Shown here piece by piece: positions 25,473-34,036 of a DNA stretch of 34,036 bases; within the stretch, counting starts at the first letter, position 1, and every line of letters begins with the position of its first letter. A model generated the notes under the pieces. That model did no database searches. It was not told the DNA's origin and worked only from the letters and a program-made list of their open reading frames with translations. The translations under genes were made by a program, and so were the position numbers. Source of the stretch: Bradyrhizobiaceae bacterium (GTDB lineage Bacteria > Pseudomonadota > Alphaproteobacteria > Rhizobiales > Aestuariivirgaceae); NCBI GenBank assembly GCA_947475225.1, contig CANJMQ010000045.1, forward strand, positions 1 to 34,036, read 5' to 3'.

Positions 25473-27140
25473 TCAGACCTTCGCGACTGAAACCTTCACG
25501 ATGGGCTTCTTGCCCCACATCAGGTCCGCCGACCGGCGCACCGCGGTGCGGATCGTCTCGGCCAGCTGGTTCACGTCCTTGCGGCGGGGCTTTGGCGTGG
25601 AGCCGAAGGCGCGCTCCGCTGCGTCCAGCAAGTCGCCATCGAGGCCTGCGGGAATGCCGTCGGTGATCAGTTCGATGTCGGCGGCGAGTTCGGCACGGCT
25701 GTCGATCACCACCGAGACGAAGATGATGCCGACGTGGGAGAGCTTGCGGCGCTGCTTCGCCGGGCCGTCCTCCGCGGGAACGATGAGGCGTCCGTCGACA
25801 TGCAGTCGCCCGCAGGGCGCCTCATCGATGTCCTCCAGCGGGCCGGGAGCAAGCCTAATGATGGTGCCGTCGCGCGGTATCAGCACATCGCGGATGCCCT
25901 TCGACTCGGCGAAGTTGCGGTGGGCGCGCAGGTGGCGCGGCTCGCCATGCATGGGGATCAGCGCCTTGGGCTTCAGCCAGTCGTAGAGCAAGGAAAGCTC
26001 GCCCTGGCGCGGATGGCCGGAAGAGTGGACGAGGTCGTCGTCGCCCGTCACCATGTCAATGTCGAGACGGGCGAGGTTGTTGAGCACCCGGCTCACTTCC
26101 TTCTCGTTGCCGGGAATGGTCTTGGACGAAAAGATCACAAGATCGCCGGGTTCGAGCGAGATGTGCGGATGCTGGTCCTCGGCGATGCGGGCGATAGCCG
26201 CGCGCGGCTCGCCCTGGCTGCCAGTGCACAGCAGCATCACCTTGTCAGGCGGCAGGTATCCGAATTCCTCCTCGTCAAGCAGGCGGCCGGAGTCCTTCAG
26301 CATGCCGCAGGCGCGCGCAGCCTCGATGGTGTTGCGCATGGCGCGACCGGCGATCACCACCTCGCGGCCCGTGGCACGTGCCGCGCGGATAGCGGTGGCG
26401 ATGCGGTCAAGATGGGACGCGAAGGTGGTGATGGCAACGCGGCCCGTGGCCTGTCTGACGATTTCGGTGATGCGCTCTGCGACGTCCTTCTCGGAGGGTG
26501 AATGGCCCTCACGCAGCACGTTGGTGGAGTCGCAGACCAGCACGTCGACGCCTTTTGCGCCGATTTCGCGCAGGCGCTTCTCGTCCATGCCCTGGCCCAG
26601 CACCGGCGTGCGGTCGATCTTCCAGTCGCCCGAATGCAGCACCCTGCCCTGCTCGGTCTCGATCAGCAGCGCGGTCGGCTCGGGTATCGAATGGGTAACC
26701 GAGACCATCTCCAGCCCGAAGGGGCCGAGCTTGAACTTGGAGCCGACGGGCATGACGTTCACCGGCACCTGCTCGTCGAGGCCTGCTTCCTTCAGCTTCA
26801 GCGCGAGGATCTGCGCGGCAAAGGGCGTGCAGTAGACGGGGCACTCGAGCTGCGGCCACAGCCATGCGACAGCGCCGAGGTGGTCCTCATGCGCATGCGT
26901 CAGCACGAGGCCGTGCAGGCGCGACTTCTCGGCGGTAATGAAGCCGACGTCGGGCAGCACCACATCGATGCCGGGGTCTGTCTCCTCGCCAAACTTCACG
27001 CCGAGGTCGACCATCAGCCAGTGCCGGTCATCCGCCGGTCCATGGCCATAGACATAGCAGTTCATGCCGATCTCACCGGTGCCACCGAGCGGCAGGAAGA
27101 CGAGTTCACTGGGGAGATGAGTTCTGCGCCGCGCGTTCAT
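25473..27140 (-). CDS. rnj: Ribonuclease J
   Basis: This 555-residue metallo-beta-lactamase/beta-CASP nuclease is involved in mRNA decay and rRNA processing, with endo- and 5'-exonuclease activity in the family. The zinc ligand motif is THAHEDHLGA (H82, H84, D86, H87), further ligands lie in SVTHSIPE and HSGDWKID, and the beta-CASP part has IFSSKTIPGNE and HSSGHPRQGE. A C-terminal domain follows from about 450. LPLGGTGEIGMNCYVY is the family's N-terminus. The ATG overlaps the birA stop by 4 nt, so it is coupled to biotin ligase and lies at the end of the nuo operon. Confidence 0.95.
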   Translation of the reverse strand: MNARRRTHLPSELVFLPLGGTGEIGMNCYVYGHGPADDRHWLMVDLGVKFGEETDPGIDVVLPDVGFITAEKSRLHGLVLTHAHEDHLGAVAWLWPQLECPVYCTPFAAQILALKLKEAGLDEQVPVNVMPVGSKFKLGPFGLEMVSVTHSIPEPTALLIETEQGRVLHSGDWKIDRTPVLGQGMDEKRLREIGAKGVDVLVCDSTNVLREGHSPSEKDVAERITEIVRQATGRVAITTFASHLDRIATAIRAARATGREVVIAGRAMRNTIEAARACGMLKDSGRLLDEEEFGYLPPDKVMLLCTGSQGEPRAAIARIAEDQHPHISLEPGDLVIFSSKTIPGNEKEVSRVLNNLARLDIDMVTGDDDLVHSSGHPRQGELSLLYDWLKPKALIPMHGEPRHLRAHRNFAESKGIRDVLIPRDGTIIRLAPGPLEDIDEAPCGRLHVDGRLIVPAEDGPAKQRRKLSHVGIIFVSVVIDSRAELAADIELITDGIPAGLDGDLLDAAERAFGSTPKPRRKDVNQLAETIRTAVRRSADLMWGKKPIVKVSVAKV

Positions 27141-27889
27141 GCGTGTTTCCGCCTCAGGGCTTCAAGTTCGGCGAAAGAGACCTCGCCGGAGTGGATGGGG
27201 ATAATTGTACCTTCAGCCTCCTCGAGCATCAGCGCACCGTCGACCGCCAATCCCTTGAAGGTTCCGGTGAGCTGCCGTGTTCCTGACGTTGCCGTGACGC
27301 TGCCGCCAAGGCCCAGCGCGCGTGCCGCCCAGTCGGCGCGGATGGCCGCAAAACCCCGGCCCTCGTCCCACTGCGCAAGGCGGCGGGAGAGCTTTTCATC
27401 AAGTTTCGCCAGCACGGCGGAGACGGCAAGACCAGCACCAAGCGACGTTGCCGGATAAGGAGTACCCTCCGGGGCGTGGGCAATGTTGACGCCGCAGCCG
27501 ATGGCGATGCGGGTGGGATTTTCGCCCACCACCTCCGGCAGCACGCCGCAAAACTTGGCGCCGCCGATGAGCACGTCGTTGGGCCATTTGATGCGGGGGG
27601 ATAGTTCGGGCCGCAGCACCATCACCGTGTCATGGACGGCGAGTGCGGCGACGAAGCTCACTTGTGCTGCAGCGAGCGGCCTCTCGGCGATCGAAAAAAA
27701 GAATGTGGCGTAGAGATTACCGGGCTCGCTCACCCAGTTGCGCCCGAGACGGCCACGGCCCAGCGTCTGCTCGTCCGACACAAGCCAGAGAGGCCCGCAC
27801 TCACCGTCATCGGCAAGCCTGCGGGCCTCCAGATTGGTGGAATCAATCCGGTCGAAATGGCAAACCGGATGTCCCGTCCCGAGGATCAA
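27137..27889 (-). CDS. birA: Biotin--[acetyl-CoA-carboxylase] ligase, short form
   Basis: BirA makes biotinyl-AMP and attaches biotin to the carrier protein of biotin-dependent carboxylases. The 250-residue protein shows [13 protein letters not shown], the biotinyl-AMP loop GRGRLGRNW (44-52), the catalytic [17 protein letters not shown] (101-117) and the C-terminal SH3-like domain (from about 200). It lacks the N-terminal DNA-binding domain of E. coli BirA, so it is not a biotin repressor. The frame is open to 27943, but the TTG at 27889 overlaps the nuoN stop as TTGA and gives the normal short form. Coupled to rnj by an ATGA overlap. Confidence 0.92.
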   Translation of the reverse strand: MILGTGHPVCHFDRIDSTNLEARRLADDGECGPLWLVSDEQTLGRGRLGRNWVSEPGNLYATFFFSIAERPLAAAQVSFVAALAVHDTVMVLRPELSPRIKWPNDVLIGGAKFCGVLPEVVGENPTRIAIGCGVNIAHAPEGTPYPATSLGAGLAVSAVLAKLDEKLSRRLAQWDEGRGFAAIRADWAARALGLGGSVTATSGTRQLTGTFKGLAVDGALMLEEAEGTIIPIHSGEVSFAELEALRRKHA

Positions 27890-29331
27890 TAGAAGGACTT
27901 GGCCGCAGCGGCCGCCACTGCGATCACGGGGCTGGCGATCCACGGGAGCACGAAGAGAAGCGTGAAGGCGCCCGAGGCATAGGCGATGAGTTTCACCTCG
28001 CCGTCCATGGGTTCGAAGGCCTCCTTCGGCTCATCGAAATACATGATCTTCACGATGCGCAGATAGTAGTAGGCGCCCACGACCGAGGCGACCACGCCGA
28101 TTACCGCGAGCCCATAGAGACCCGATTTCACGGCCGCGAGGAAGACAAAGTACTTCGCAAAGAAGCCGGCAAGCGGCGGAATGCCTGCCATCGAGAACAT
28201 CAGCATGGCAAACACGAAGGCCAGCCCCTTGTTGTTGCGCGACAGGCCGGCAAGATCGCTGATCTCCTCCACCATGTAGCCCTTGCGGCGCATGGAAAGG
28301 ATGCAGGCAAAGGAGCCGATCGTCATGATCATGTAAATGATCATGTAGACGACGACGCCCTGCACGCCTTCCTGCGTGCCCGCTGCGAGACCCACCAGCG
28401 CATAGCCCATGTTGGCGATAGAGGAGTAGGCTAGAAGCCTCTTGATGTTGGTCTGCCCGATGGCCGCGAAGGCGCCGAGCGCCATGGAGGCAATCGAGAG
28501 GAAGATGATGATCTGTCCCCATGCAGGCTGGATGGCGCCGAAGGCAACCATCATGGTGCGGGTGAACAGCGCCATGGCCGCCACCTTGGGGGCGGCGGCG
28601 AAGAAGGCCGTCACCGGTGTGGGTGCACCCTCATAGACGTCCGGCGTCCACATGTGGAAGGGTACGGCGGAAATCTTGAAGGCGAGGCCGGCAATCACGA
28701 AGACGAGGCCGAAGACAGCGCCCAGATCAGCCCCGTTGCTTGTGAGGTAGGCCGCGATGCCTGGGAACTCGGTGGTGCCAGTGAAACCATAGACCAACGA
28801 GGCACCATAGAGCAGCATGCCCGAGGACAGAGCGCCCAAGACGAAATACTTGAGGCCCGCTTCCGAGGCCCGCGCTGAATCTCGGTTGATTGCGGCGAGG
28901 ACGTAGAGCGACAGCGACTGCAGTTCGAGGCCCATATAGAGGGCGATGAGGTTGTTGGCGGAGATCATCAGCATCATGCCGATGGTGGCAAGAAGAATGA
29001 GGATCGGGTACTCGAAGCGCTGCGACCCGTCGCGCTTCATGAAGTTGACGGAGAGTACGAGGGCCGCGGCGGAGCCGAACAGCGCCAGCACCTTCATGAC
29101 CTTGGCGAAGGTATCGACCATCAGCGCGCCGTGGAAGGCGAGCGCCTGGTGATCGGGGGCAAAGATGACCAGCAGTGCGGCAATGCCGAGCGCGATCAGC
29201 GCACCGAGCGTCACAATGTCGGAAGGATCCGACTTGCGGAAGACGCCGAGCATGAGCAGCGCCAGCGTCAGCACCGCCAGCATGACTTCCGGAAGAGCGG
29301 CTACGGCATCGGCCTGTTGGAGAAGCCACAT
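27886..29331 (-). CDS. nuoN: NADH-quinone oxidoreductase subunit N
   Basis: This antiporter-like subunit of complex I has 481 residues and about 14 membrane helices, and takes part in proton pumping. Hallmarks are the helix-5 glutamate E136 in [12 protein letters not shown], and [16 protein letters not shown] with the lysine-bearing [10 protein letters not shown] segment typical of antiporter-like subunits. [17 protein letters not shown] lies near the C-terminus. The ATG is at 29331, 13 nt after the nuoM stop. The stop overlaps the birA TTG. Confidence 0.97.
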   Translation of the reverse strand: MWLLQQADAVAALPEVMLAVLTLALLMLGVFRKSDPSDIVTLGALIALGIAALLVIFAPDHQALAFHGALMVDTFAKVMKVLALFGSAAALVLSVNFMKRDGSQRFEYPILILLATIGMMLMISANNLIALYMGLELQSLSLYVLAAINRDSARASEAGLKYFVLGALSSGMLLYGASLVYGFTGTTEFPGIAAYLTSNGADLGAVFGLVFVIAGLAFKISAVPFHMWTPDVYEGAPTPVTAFFAAAPKVAAMALFTRTMMVAFGAIQPAWGQIIIFLSIASMALGAFAAIGQTNIKRLLAYSSIANMGYALVGLAAGTQEGVQGVVVYMIIYMIMTIGSFACILSMRRKGYMVEEISDLAGLSRNNKGLAFVFAMLMFSMAGIPPLAGFFAKYFVFLAAVKSGLYGLAVIGVVASVVGAYYYLRIVKIMYFDEPKEAFEPMDGEVKLIAYASGAFTLLFVLPWIASPVIAVAAAAAKSFY

Positions 29332-29344
29332 GGGTCGATTGTCC

Positions 29345-30856
29345 TTACTGCAGCGAGGCGGTCGCCAGCAGATGTGCTGCGGCTGCGGCCTCGTTCAAGG
29401 GCTTGATGATGCTTTCGACCGTGGGGCCGAAGAGGTTGAGGATCGGCCCGGGATAGGCGCCGAAGAATATGGTGAGCAAGATCAGCGGCAGGAGCATTGC
29501 CAGTTCGCGCGGCGTCATGTCCGGCAGTTTCATCAGGGCTGGCTTCGTCAACTTGCCGAACACCACGCGGCGGTAGAGCCAGAGCGCGTAGGCCGCCGAC
29601 AGGATGACGCCGGTGGTGGCAAAGAAGGCAACCCATGTGCTGGCCTTGAACGCACCCATCAGCGACAGGAACTCGCCGATGAAGCCGGACGTGCCGGGAA
29701 GACCGACGTTGGCCATGGTGAAGACCATGAAGGTGAAGGCGTAGAGCGGCATGTTGTTGACAAGCCCGCCATAGGCCGCGATCTCGCGCGTGTGCATGCG
29801 GTCGTAGACGACACCCACGCACAGGAACAGGGCGCCCGACACGAGGCCGTGGCTGATCATCTGGAACATCGCGCCGTCGATGCCCTGGCGGTTGAGCGCA
29901 AAGATGCCCATGGTCACGAAGCCCATGTGGGCAACCGACGAATAGGCGATCAGCTTCTTCATGTCCTCCTGCATCAGCGCCACCAGCGAGGTATAGACGA
30001 TGGCGATGACCGAGAGGAAAAACACGAAGTCCTGGAAATAGACCGAGGCATCCGGGAACATCGGAAGCGAGAAGCGCAGGAAGCCGTAGCCGCCCATCTT
30101 CAGGAGGATCGCCGCCAGGATGACGGAACCTGCCGTTGGCGCCTCGACGTGCGCGTCAGGCAACCAGGTGTGCACCGGCCACATCGGCATCTTGACCGCG
30201 AAGGAGGCGAAGAAGGCGAGCCACAGCCACTTCTGTGCCTCCGGCGTGAAGCCGGGGTGGGCGAGCAGTTGGGTGATGTCCGTCGTGCCGCTCGTCCAGT
30301 ACATGTAGATGATGGCGAGCAGCATGAGCACCGAGCCCAGCAGTGTGTAGAGGAAGAACTTGAAGCTGGCATAGACACGGCGCGGGCCGCCCCAGATGCC
30401 GATGATCAGGAACATCGGGATGAGGCCAGCCTCGAAAAACAGGTAGAACAGCACGATGTCGAGCGAGCAGAACACGCCGATCATCAGCGTTTCCAGCACG
30501 AGGAAGGCGATCATGTACTCCTTCACCCGCTTCGTGACGTGCCACGAGGCGAGGATGCAGATCGGCATCAGGAATGTCGTCAGGATCACGAAGGGCATGG
30601 AGATGCCGTCGACACCCAGCTTGTAGGACGCGGCGGAACCGAGCCAGCTGTGCTCCTCGACGAACTGGAAGCCAGTCGCGCCGGAATCGAAGCCCACCCA
30701 GATCAACAGCGAGATCAGGAACGTGACCAGCGTCGTCCAGAATGTGCCCCAGCGCACGTTGCGCAGCGCCGTCTCGTCCTCGCCCCTCACCATCAGGATG
30801 AAGAGCACGCCCAGGAGCGGCAGGAAGGTGATGACCGAAAGGATGGGCCAGCTCAT
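29345..30856 (-). CDS. nuoM: NADH-quinone oxidoreductase subunit M
   Basis: This 503-residue antiporter-like proton-pumping subunit has about 14 helices. It contains the essential helix-5 glutamate E142 in [52 protein letters not shown] and [16 protein letters not shown], all family hallmarks. Its ATG overlaps the nuoL stop by one base (TGATG), giving tight coupling. No frameshift or missing segment was seen. Confidence 0.98.
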   Translation of the reverse strand: MSWPILSVITFLPLLGVLFILMVRGEDETALRNVRWGTFWTTLVTFLISLLIWVGFDSGATGFQFVEEHSWLGSAASYKLGVDGISMPFVILTTFLMPICILASWHVTKRVKEYMIAFLVLETLMIGVFCSLDIVLFYLFFEAGLIPMFLIIGIWGGPRRVYASFKFFLYTLLGSVLMLLAIIYMYWTSGTTDITQLLAHPGFTPEAQKWLWLAFFASFAVKMPMWPVHTWLPDAHVEAPTAGSVILAAILLKMGGYGFLRFSLPMFPDASVYFQDFVFFLSVIAIVYTSLVALMQEDMKKLIAYSSVAHMGFVTMGIFALNRQGIDGAMFQMISHGLVSGALFLCVGVVYDRMHTREIAAYGGLVNNMPLYAFTFMVFTMANVGLPGTSGFIGEFLSLMGAFKASTWVAFFATTGVILSAAYALWLYRRVVFGKLTKPALMKLPDMTPRELAMLLPLILLTIFFGAYPGPILNLFGPTVESIIKPLNEAAAAAHLLATASLQ

Positions 30857-32910
30857 CAGTGTGCCCCCCCGAACAGGAACCAGGACGTGAATGCGGCGAC
30901 ACCAATCATCATGGCGAAGGCATAGTGATAGAGATAGCCCGTCTGCAGCCGGACGACGCCGCGCGTCACGTCATTGACCACTGAAGACACGCCATCCGGG
31001 CCGAAGCCGTCAATGATGAAGCCATCACCCTTCTTCCACAGGAAGCGGCCGAGCCACATGGTAGGCCGCACGAAGATGAGGTCGTAGAGTTCGTCGAAGT
31101 ACCACTTGTTGAGCAGGAACTTGTAGAGCGGCTGGTGCTGCTCGGCCAGGCGCCTGGGGATCGAGGTGTCGCGGATGTAGAAGACCCAGGCGACGACAAA
31201 ACCAAGCGCCATGACGATGAAGGGCGACCACTTCACGACAAGCGGGACAGCACCTTCCTGTTCGATCTCCTCCATCACCGGGCCGTTCGCCAGCGAGGTG
31301 CCCCAGAACTCCTTGAAATCGTGGCCGATGAAGTAGTCCTTGAAGAAGAACCCCGCGAACAGCGCGCCGACCGCCAGCACGTAGAGCGGGATCAACATCA
31401 CGTTCGGGCTCTCGTGTACATGCTCCATCGTCTCGCGATCAGCCCGCGGTTGGCCGCAGAAAGTCATGAAGGTCAGGCGCCAGGAGTAGAAGGAGGTGAA
31501 GAAGGCCGCGACGATAAGCGCCCAGTAGGCGAAGCTCCAGCCGCTGACATAGGCTGACTCGATGATCGCATCCTTGGAGAAGTATCCCGACGTGAACGGA
31601 AAGCCCGTGAGCGCCAGATTGCCGATGATCATCATCACGAAGGTGATCTTGATCAGCGGGCCGAGGCCACCCATCTTGCGCATGTCCTGCTCGCCTGACA
31701 TCGCGTGGATAACGGAACCAGACCCGAGGAACAGCAGCGCCTTGAAGAAGGCGTGCGTGAAGAGGTGGAACACGCCTGCACCGTAAGCGCCCACGCCCAG
31801 CGCCACGAACATGTAGCCGAGCTGCGAGCAGGTCGAATAGGCGATGACGCGCTTGATGTCGTTCTGGACGAGGCCTACCGAGGCCGCGAAGAAGGCGGTG
31901 ACGGCGCCGATGATGACGACGAAGTCCTTGGCATAAGGCGCCAGTTCGAACATCGGGGACAGGCGGGCGACCATGAAGACGCCGGCCGTCACCATGGTGG
32001 CGGCGTGAATGAGGGCTGAGACCGGTGTCGGGCCTTCCATGGCGTCCGGCAGCCAGGTGTGCAGCAGGAACTGCGCCGACTTGCCCATGGCGCCCATGAA
32101 CAGAAGAAGACAGAGGACCGTCAGCGTATCAGGTTGCCAGGCGAGGAACTGCATCGGCTTGCCGGCCATGCCGGGGGCTGCGGCGAAGATCGTGTCGAAA
32201 TCGACCGTCTTGAACACGAGAAAGCAGCCGAAAATGCCCAGGGCAAAACCGAAGTCGCCCACCCGGTTGACGATGAAGGCCTTCATGGCGGCGGCACATG
32301 CGCTGTCGCGCTGGTACCAGAAGCCAATGAGCAGGTAGGACGCGAGGCCCACGCCTTCCCAGCCAAAGAACATCTGGACGAGGTTGTCCGCCGTCACCAG
32401 CATCAGCATGGCGAAGGTGAAGAGCGAGAGATAGGCGAAGAAGCGCGGCTGCGACTCGTCATGGCTCATGTAGCCGAGCGAGTAGATATGAACGAGGGCC
32501 GACACCGTGTTGACCACCACCAGCATCACGGCAGTGAGCGTATCGACACGGATCATCCAGTTTGCCGACAGTGCCCCGGAGTTGATCCAGTGCAGCACTT
32601 CCACCTTCTCGACGCGCGGCTCGTGCAGGAAGCCCAGGAAGACATACCAGGAGAGCACGGCGCAGAGGCAGAGCAGCGCGGTGGTCAGGTACATCGGCCA
32701 CATGGGGCCGTCATAGTGGCCATGGTGGCCGTGGCCGTCGTCGTGACCGTGGCCATGGGCTTCATGGTGATCGTCATGCGCATGTGCATGGTGCTCGCCA
32801 TAGACGTCGGAGTCGCGGCCGAGCTGCCGGAACACCTTGGTGCCCAGCAGGCCGGCGAGCAGCGCGCCGATCAGCGGCAGGAAGACAATGGCGGAAAGGA
32901 CTGTGTTCAT
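30856..32910 (-). CDS. nuoL: NADH-quinone oxidoreductase subunit L with His-rich insertion
   Basis: NuoL is the distal antiporter-like proton pump of complex I, with the long lateral helix at its C-terminus. The 684-residue protein has [20 protein letters not shown] (E185, matching E144 of E. coli), [20 protein letters not shown] and [20 protein letters not shown]. Between the first helix (about 6-26) and the second (about 70-92) lies an insertion with 13 histidines in residues 40-65 ([19 protein letters not shown] and on). It accounts for the roughly 40-residue shift against E. coli numbering. A Glu in WYFDELYD marks the C-terminal part. The gene is 11 nt after nuoK. Confidence 0.98.
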   Translation of the reverse strand: MNTVLSAIVFLPLIGALLAGLLGTKVFRQLGRDSDVYGEHHAHAHDDHHEAHGHGHDDGHGHHGHYDGPMWPMYLTTALLCLCAVLSWYVFLGFLHEPRVEKVEVLHWINSGALSANWMIRVDTLTAVMLVVVNTVSALVHIYSLGYMSHDESQPRFFAYLSLFTFAMLMLVTADNLVQMFFGWEGVGLASYLLIGFWYQRDSACAAAMKAFIVNRVGDFGFALGIFGCFLVFKTVDFDTIFAAAPGMAGKPMQFLAWQPDTLTVLCLLLFMGAMGKSAQFLLHTWLPDAMEGPTPVSALIHAATMVTAGVFMVARLSPMFELAPYAKDFVVIIGAVTAFFAASVGLVQNDIKRVIAYSTCSQLGYMFVALGVGAYGAGVFHLFTHAFFKALLFLGSGSVIHAMSGEQDMRKMGGLGPLIKITFVMMIIGNLALTGFPFTSGYFSKDAIIESAYVSGWSFAYWALIVAAFFTSFYSWRLTFMTFCGQPRADRETMEHVHESPNVMLIPLYVLAVGALFAGFFFKDYFIGHDFKEFWGTSLANGPVMEEIEQEGAVPLVVKWSPFIVMALGFVVAWVFYIRDTSIPRRLAEQHQPLYKFLLNKWYFDELYDLIFVRPTMWLGRFLWKKGDGFIIDGFGPDGVSSVVNDVTRGVVRLQTGYLYHYAFAMMIGVAAFTSWFLFGGAH

Positions 32911-32921
32911 GGTTATTCCCG

Positions 32922-33230
32922 TCAGCCCTTCATGAGATTTATGTCTTCAACCGCGATGGTGCCGCGGTTGCGGAAATAGGTGACGAGGATCGCGAGACCG
33001 ATGGCCGCTTCGCCCGCCGCGACCGTCAAAACCAGCAGCGCGAAGACCTGGCCGACCAGATCGCCGAGGAAGCTGGAGAAGGCCACGAGGTTGATGTTCA
33101 CCGACAGCAGGATGAGTTCGACCGACATCAGAATGACGATGACGTTCTTGCGGTTCAGGAAGATGCCGAAAATGCCAACCGTGAAGATGATGGCCGCGAC
33201 GGTGAGATATTGTGAGAGACCGATTTCCAT
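32922..33230 (-). CDS. nuoK: NADH-quinone oxidoreductase subunit K
   Basis: This 102-residue three-helix membrane subunit of complex I carries the conserved glutamates E38 ([15 protein letters not shown]) and E74 ([14 protein letters not shown]), the counterparts of E36 and E72 in E. coli that line the proton path. Length and topology are normal. The ATG lies 3 nt after the nuoJ stop. Confidence 0.97.
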   Translation of the reverse strand: MEIGLSQYLTVAAIIFTVGIFGIFLNRKNVIVILMSVELILLSVNINLVAFSSFLGDLVGQVFALLVLTVAAGEAAIGLAILVTYFRNRGTIAVEDINLMKG

Positions 33231-33233
33231 GGC

Positions 33234-33842
33234 TCAGATCCCCTGCCCCGGCTTGACCTTGACAACTTCGATGGCAGTGGCCGGGCTGCGGGCCACCTGC
33301 ACGGCGATGTTCTGGCGCTTCACACCCTGCTTGTGGCGCAGCGTGAGAACGATGGCGCCGACCATGGCAACCAGCAGCACGAGGCCTGCCGTCTGGAAGT
33401 AGAAGAGGAAGTCGGTGTAGAGCACGCGGCCCAGCGCCTCGGTGTTGGTGACACCCTCCGGCAGCGGCGCCACGCGCGACTTGAGGCTTCCCGGGCTGAT
33501 CACCCAGCCGCCCACCGCGAGCGCCAGTTCAACGAGCACGATCAGTCCGATCACGCCGCCGATCGGAAGGTAGTTCAGCATGCCCTGCCGGAGTTCCACG
33601 AAGTCGACGTCGAGCATCATCACGACGAAGAGGAACAGCACGGCGACGGCACCGACATAGACGACGACCAGGATCATCGCCAGGAACTCCGCCCCCAGCA
33701 GAACAAAGAGACCGGCGGCGTTGAAGAAGCAGAGAATGAGGAAGAGCACCGAGTGAACCGGGTTCCTCGCCGAGATGACCATCACCGCGGAGGCAACCGC
33801 GATGGCCGAGAAGAGGTAGAAGAAGAGTGCGGCGACCATCAT
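33234..33842 (-). CDS. nuoJ: NADH-quinone oxidoreductase subunit J
   Basis: This 202-residue membrane subunit of complex I has about five helices. SARNPVHSVLFLILCFFNAA and AMILVVVYVGAVAVLFLFVV (helix 3, with its pi-bulge region) are family signatures. Two consecutive ATGs (33842 and 33839) follow AAGGAG; the second has the better spacing (6 nt), so the true product may lack the first Met. It lies 8 nt after nuoI. The C-terminus is hydrophilic and basic. Confidence 0.96.
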   Translation of the reverse strand: MMVAALFFYLFSAIAVASAVMVISARNPVHSVLFLILCFFNAAGLFVLLGAEFLAMILVVVYVGAVAVLFLFVVMMLDVDFVELRQGMLNYLPIGGVIGLIVLVELALAVGGWVISPGSLKSRVAPLPEGVTNTEALGRVLYTDFLFYFQTAGLVLLVAMVGAIVLTLRHKQGVKRQNIAVQVARSPATAIEVVKVKPGQGI

Positions 33843-33850
33843 GGGCTCCT

Positions 33851-34036
33851 TCAGCGGTAGGGCGCGTCGATCGCGATGTTGCGCGCGATCTCGCGTTCCC
33901 AGCGGTCACCGTTGGCCAAGAGCTTCTCCTTGTCATAGAGCAGCTCTTCGCGGGTTTCGGTGGCGAATTCGAAATTGGGGCCGAGCACGATGGCATCGAC
34001 CGGGCAGGCTTCCTGGCAGAAGCCGCAATAGATGCA
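33851..34036 (-). CDS. nuoI: NADH-quinone oxidoreductase subunit I, C-terminal fragment
   Basis: The last 61 codons of NuoI are present and run off the right edge. They begin inside the second [4Fe-4S] ferredoxin motif ([16 protein letters not shown]) and continue with [17 protein letters not shown], ending DAPYR, the usual alphaproteobacterial C-terminus. NuoI carries clusters N6a and N6b in the peripheral arm of complex I. The rest of the operon presumably lies beyond the window. Confidence 0.96.
   Translation of the reverse strand, partial: CIYCGFCQEACPVDAIVLGPNFEFATETREELLYDKEKLLANGDRWEREIARNIAIDAPYR

Noticed and set aside
29165-30925. Open frame of 586 codons on the plus strand
   Set aside because: It is antisense to nuoM and the start of nuoN, and its Glu/His/Arg/Asp-rich, low-information sequence resembles no protein family.

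Overview
The window is GC-rich, densely coded chromosomal DNA from an alphaproteobacterium, most likely of the Hyphomicrobiales (Rhizobiales) branch. Three things point there: the order glyA-nrdR-ribD-ribE-ribH-nusB near hppA; a nuo operon ending nuoJKLMN-birA-rnj; and an LdtR-type MarR regulator beside an L,D-transpeptidase. Two RIME-like palindromic repeats also fit. The genus cannot be named from this sequence. No tRNA, rRNA, CRISPR array, transposase or phage gene was seen. Nearly everything is core genome.

Layout. 1-177 is the N-terminus of the proton-pumping pyrophosphatase HppA (minus), divergent from an unrecognised Ala-rich membrane protein (387-1451, plus). From 7580 down to 1527 (minus) lie glyA, nrdR, ribD, ribE, ribH, nusB and an MFS transporter. 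Most neighbours overlap by 4 nt (11 nt for nrdR/ribD). RIME-like palindromes interrupt the series between glyA and nrdR and between ribD and ribE. The series links one-carbon metabolism, repression of ribonucleotide reductase genes, riboflavin synthesis and transcription antitermination.

7773-11777 is a cell-wall module: a large L,D-transpeptidase with a low-complexity tail, its probable regulator LdtR, and a secreted extensin-like protein transcribed away from them. hemB (Mg-type) follows and converges on an Omp25/Omp31-like porin gene. Then come a beta-hydroxyacid dehydrogenase (minus), the leucyltransferase gene bpt and an EamA transporter (plus), and two unrecognised genes that converge with a 38-bp overlap (16771-18280).

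22012 to 18359 (minus) is a translationally coupled efflux operon: TetR regulator, HlyD-like adaptor, ABC ATPase and ABC-2 permease. A near-perfect palindrome covers the TetR start codon and looks like its operator. parC and a SAM methyltransferase follow. 25473-34036 (minus, so transcribed from the window's right edge) holds nuoI (partial)-J-K-L-M-N-birA-rnj, joining complex I to biotin ligase and RNase J through overlapping starts and stops.

I did not find a convincing wholly new system. The most unusual items are a lysine-rich histone-H1-like extension on serine hydroxymethyltransferase, a 13-histidine cluster near the N-terminus of NuoL, the operator-over-start-codon arrangement of the TetR gene, and the convergent overlapping pair of unknown genes.
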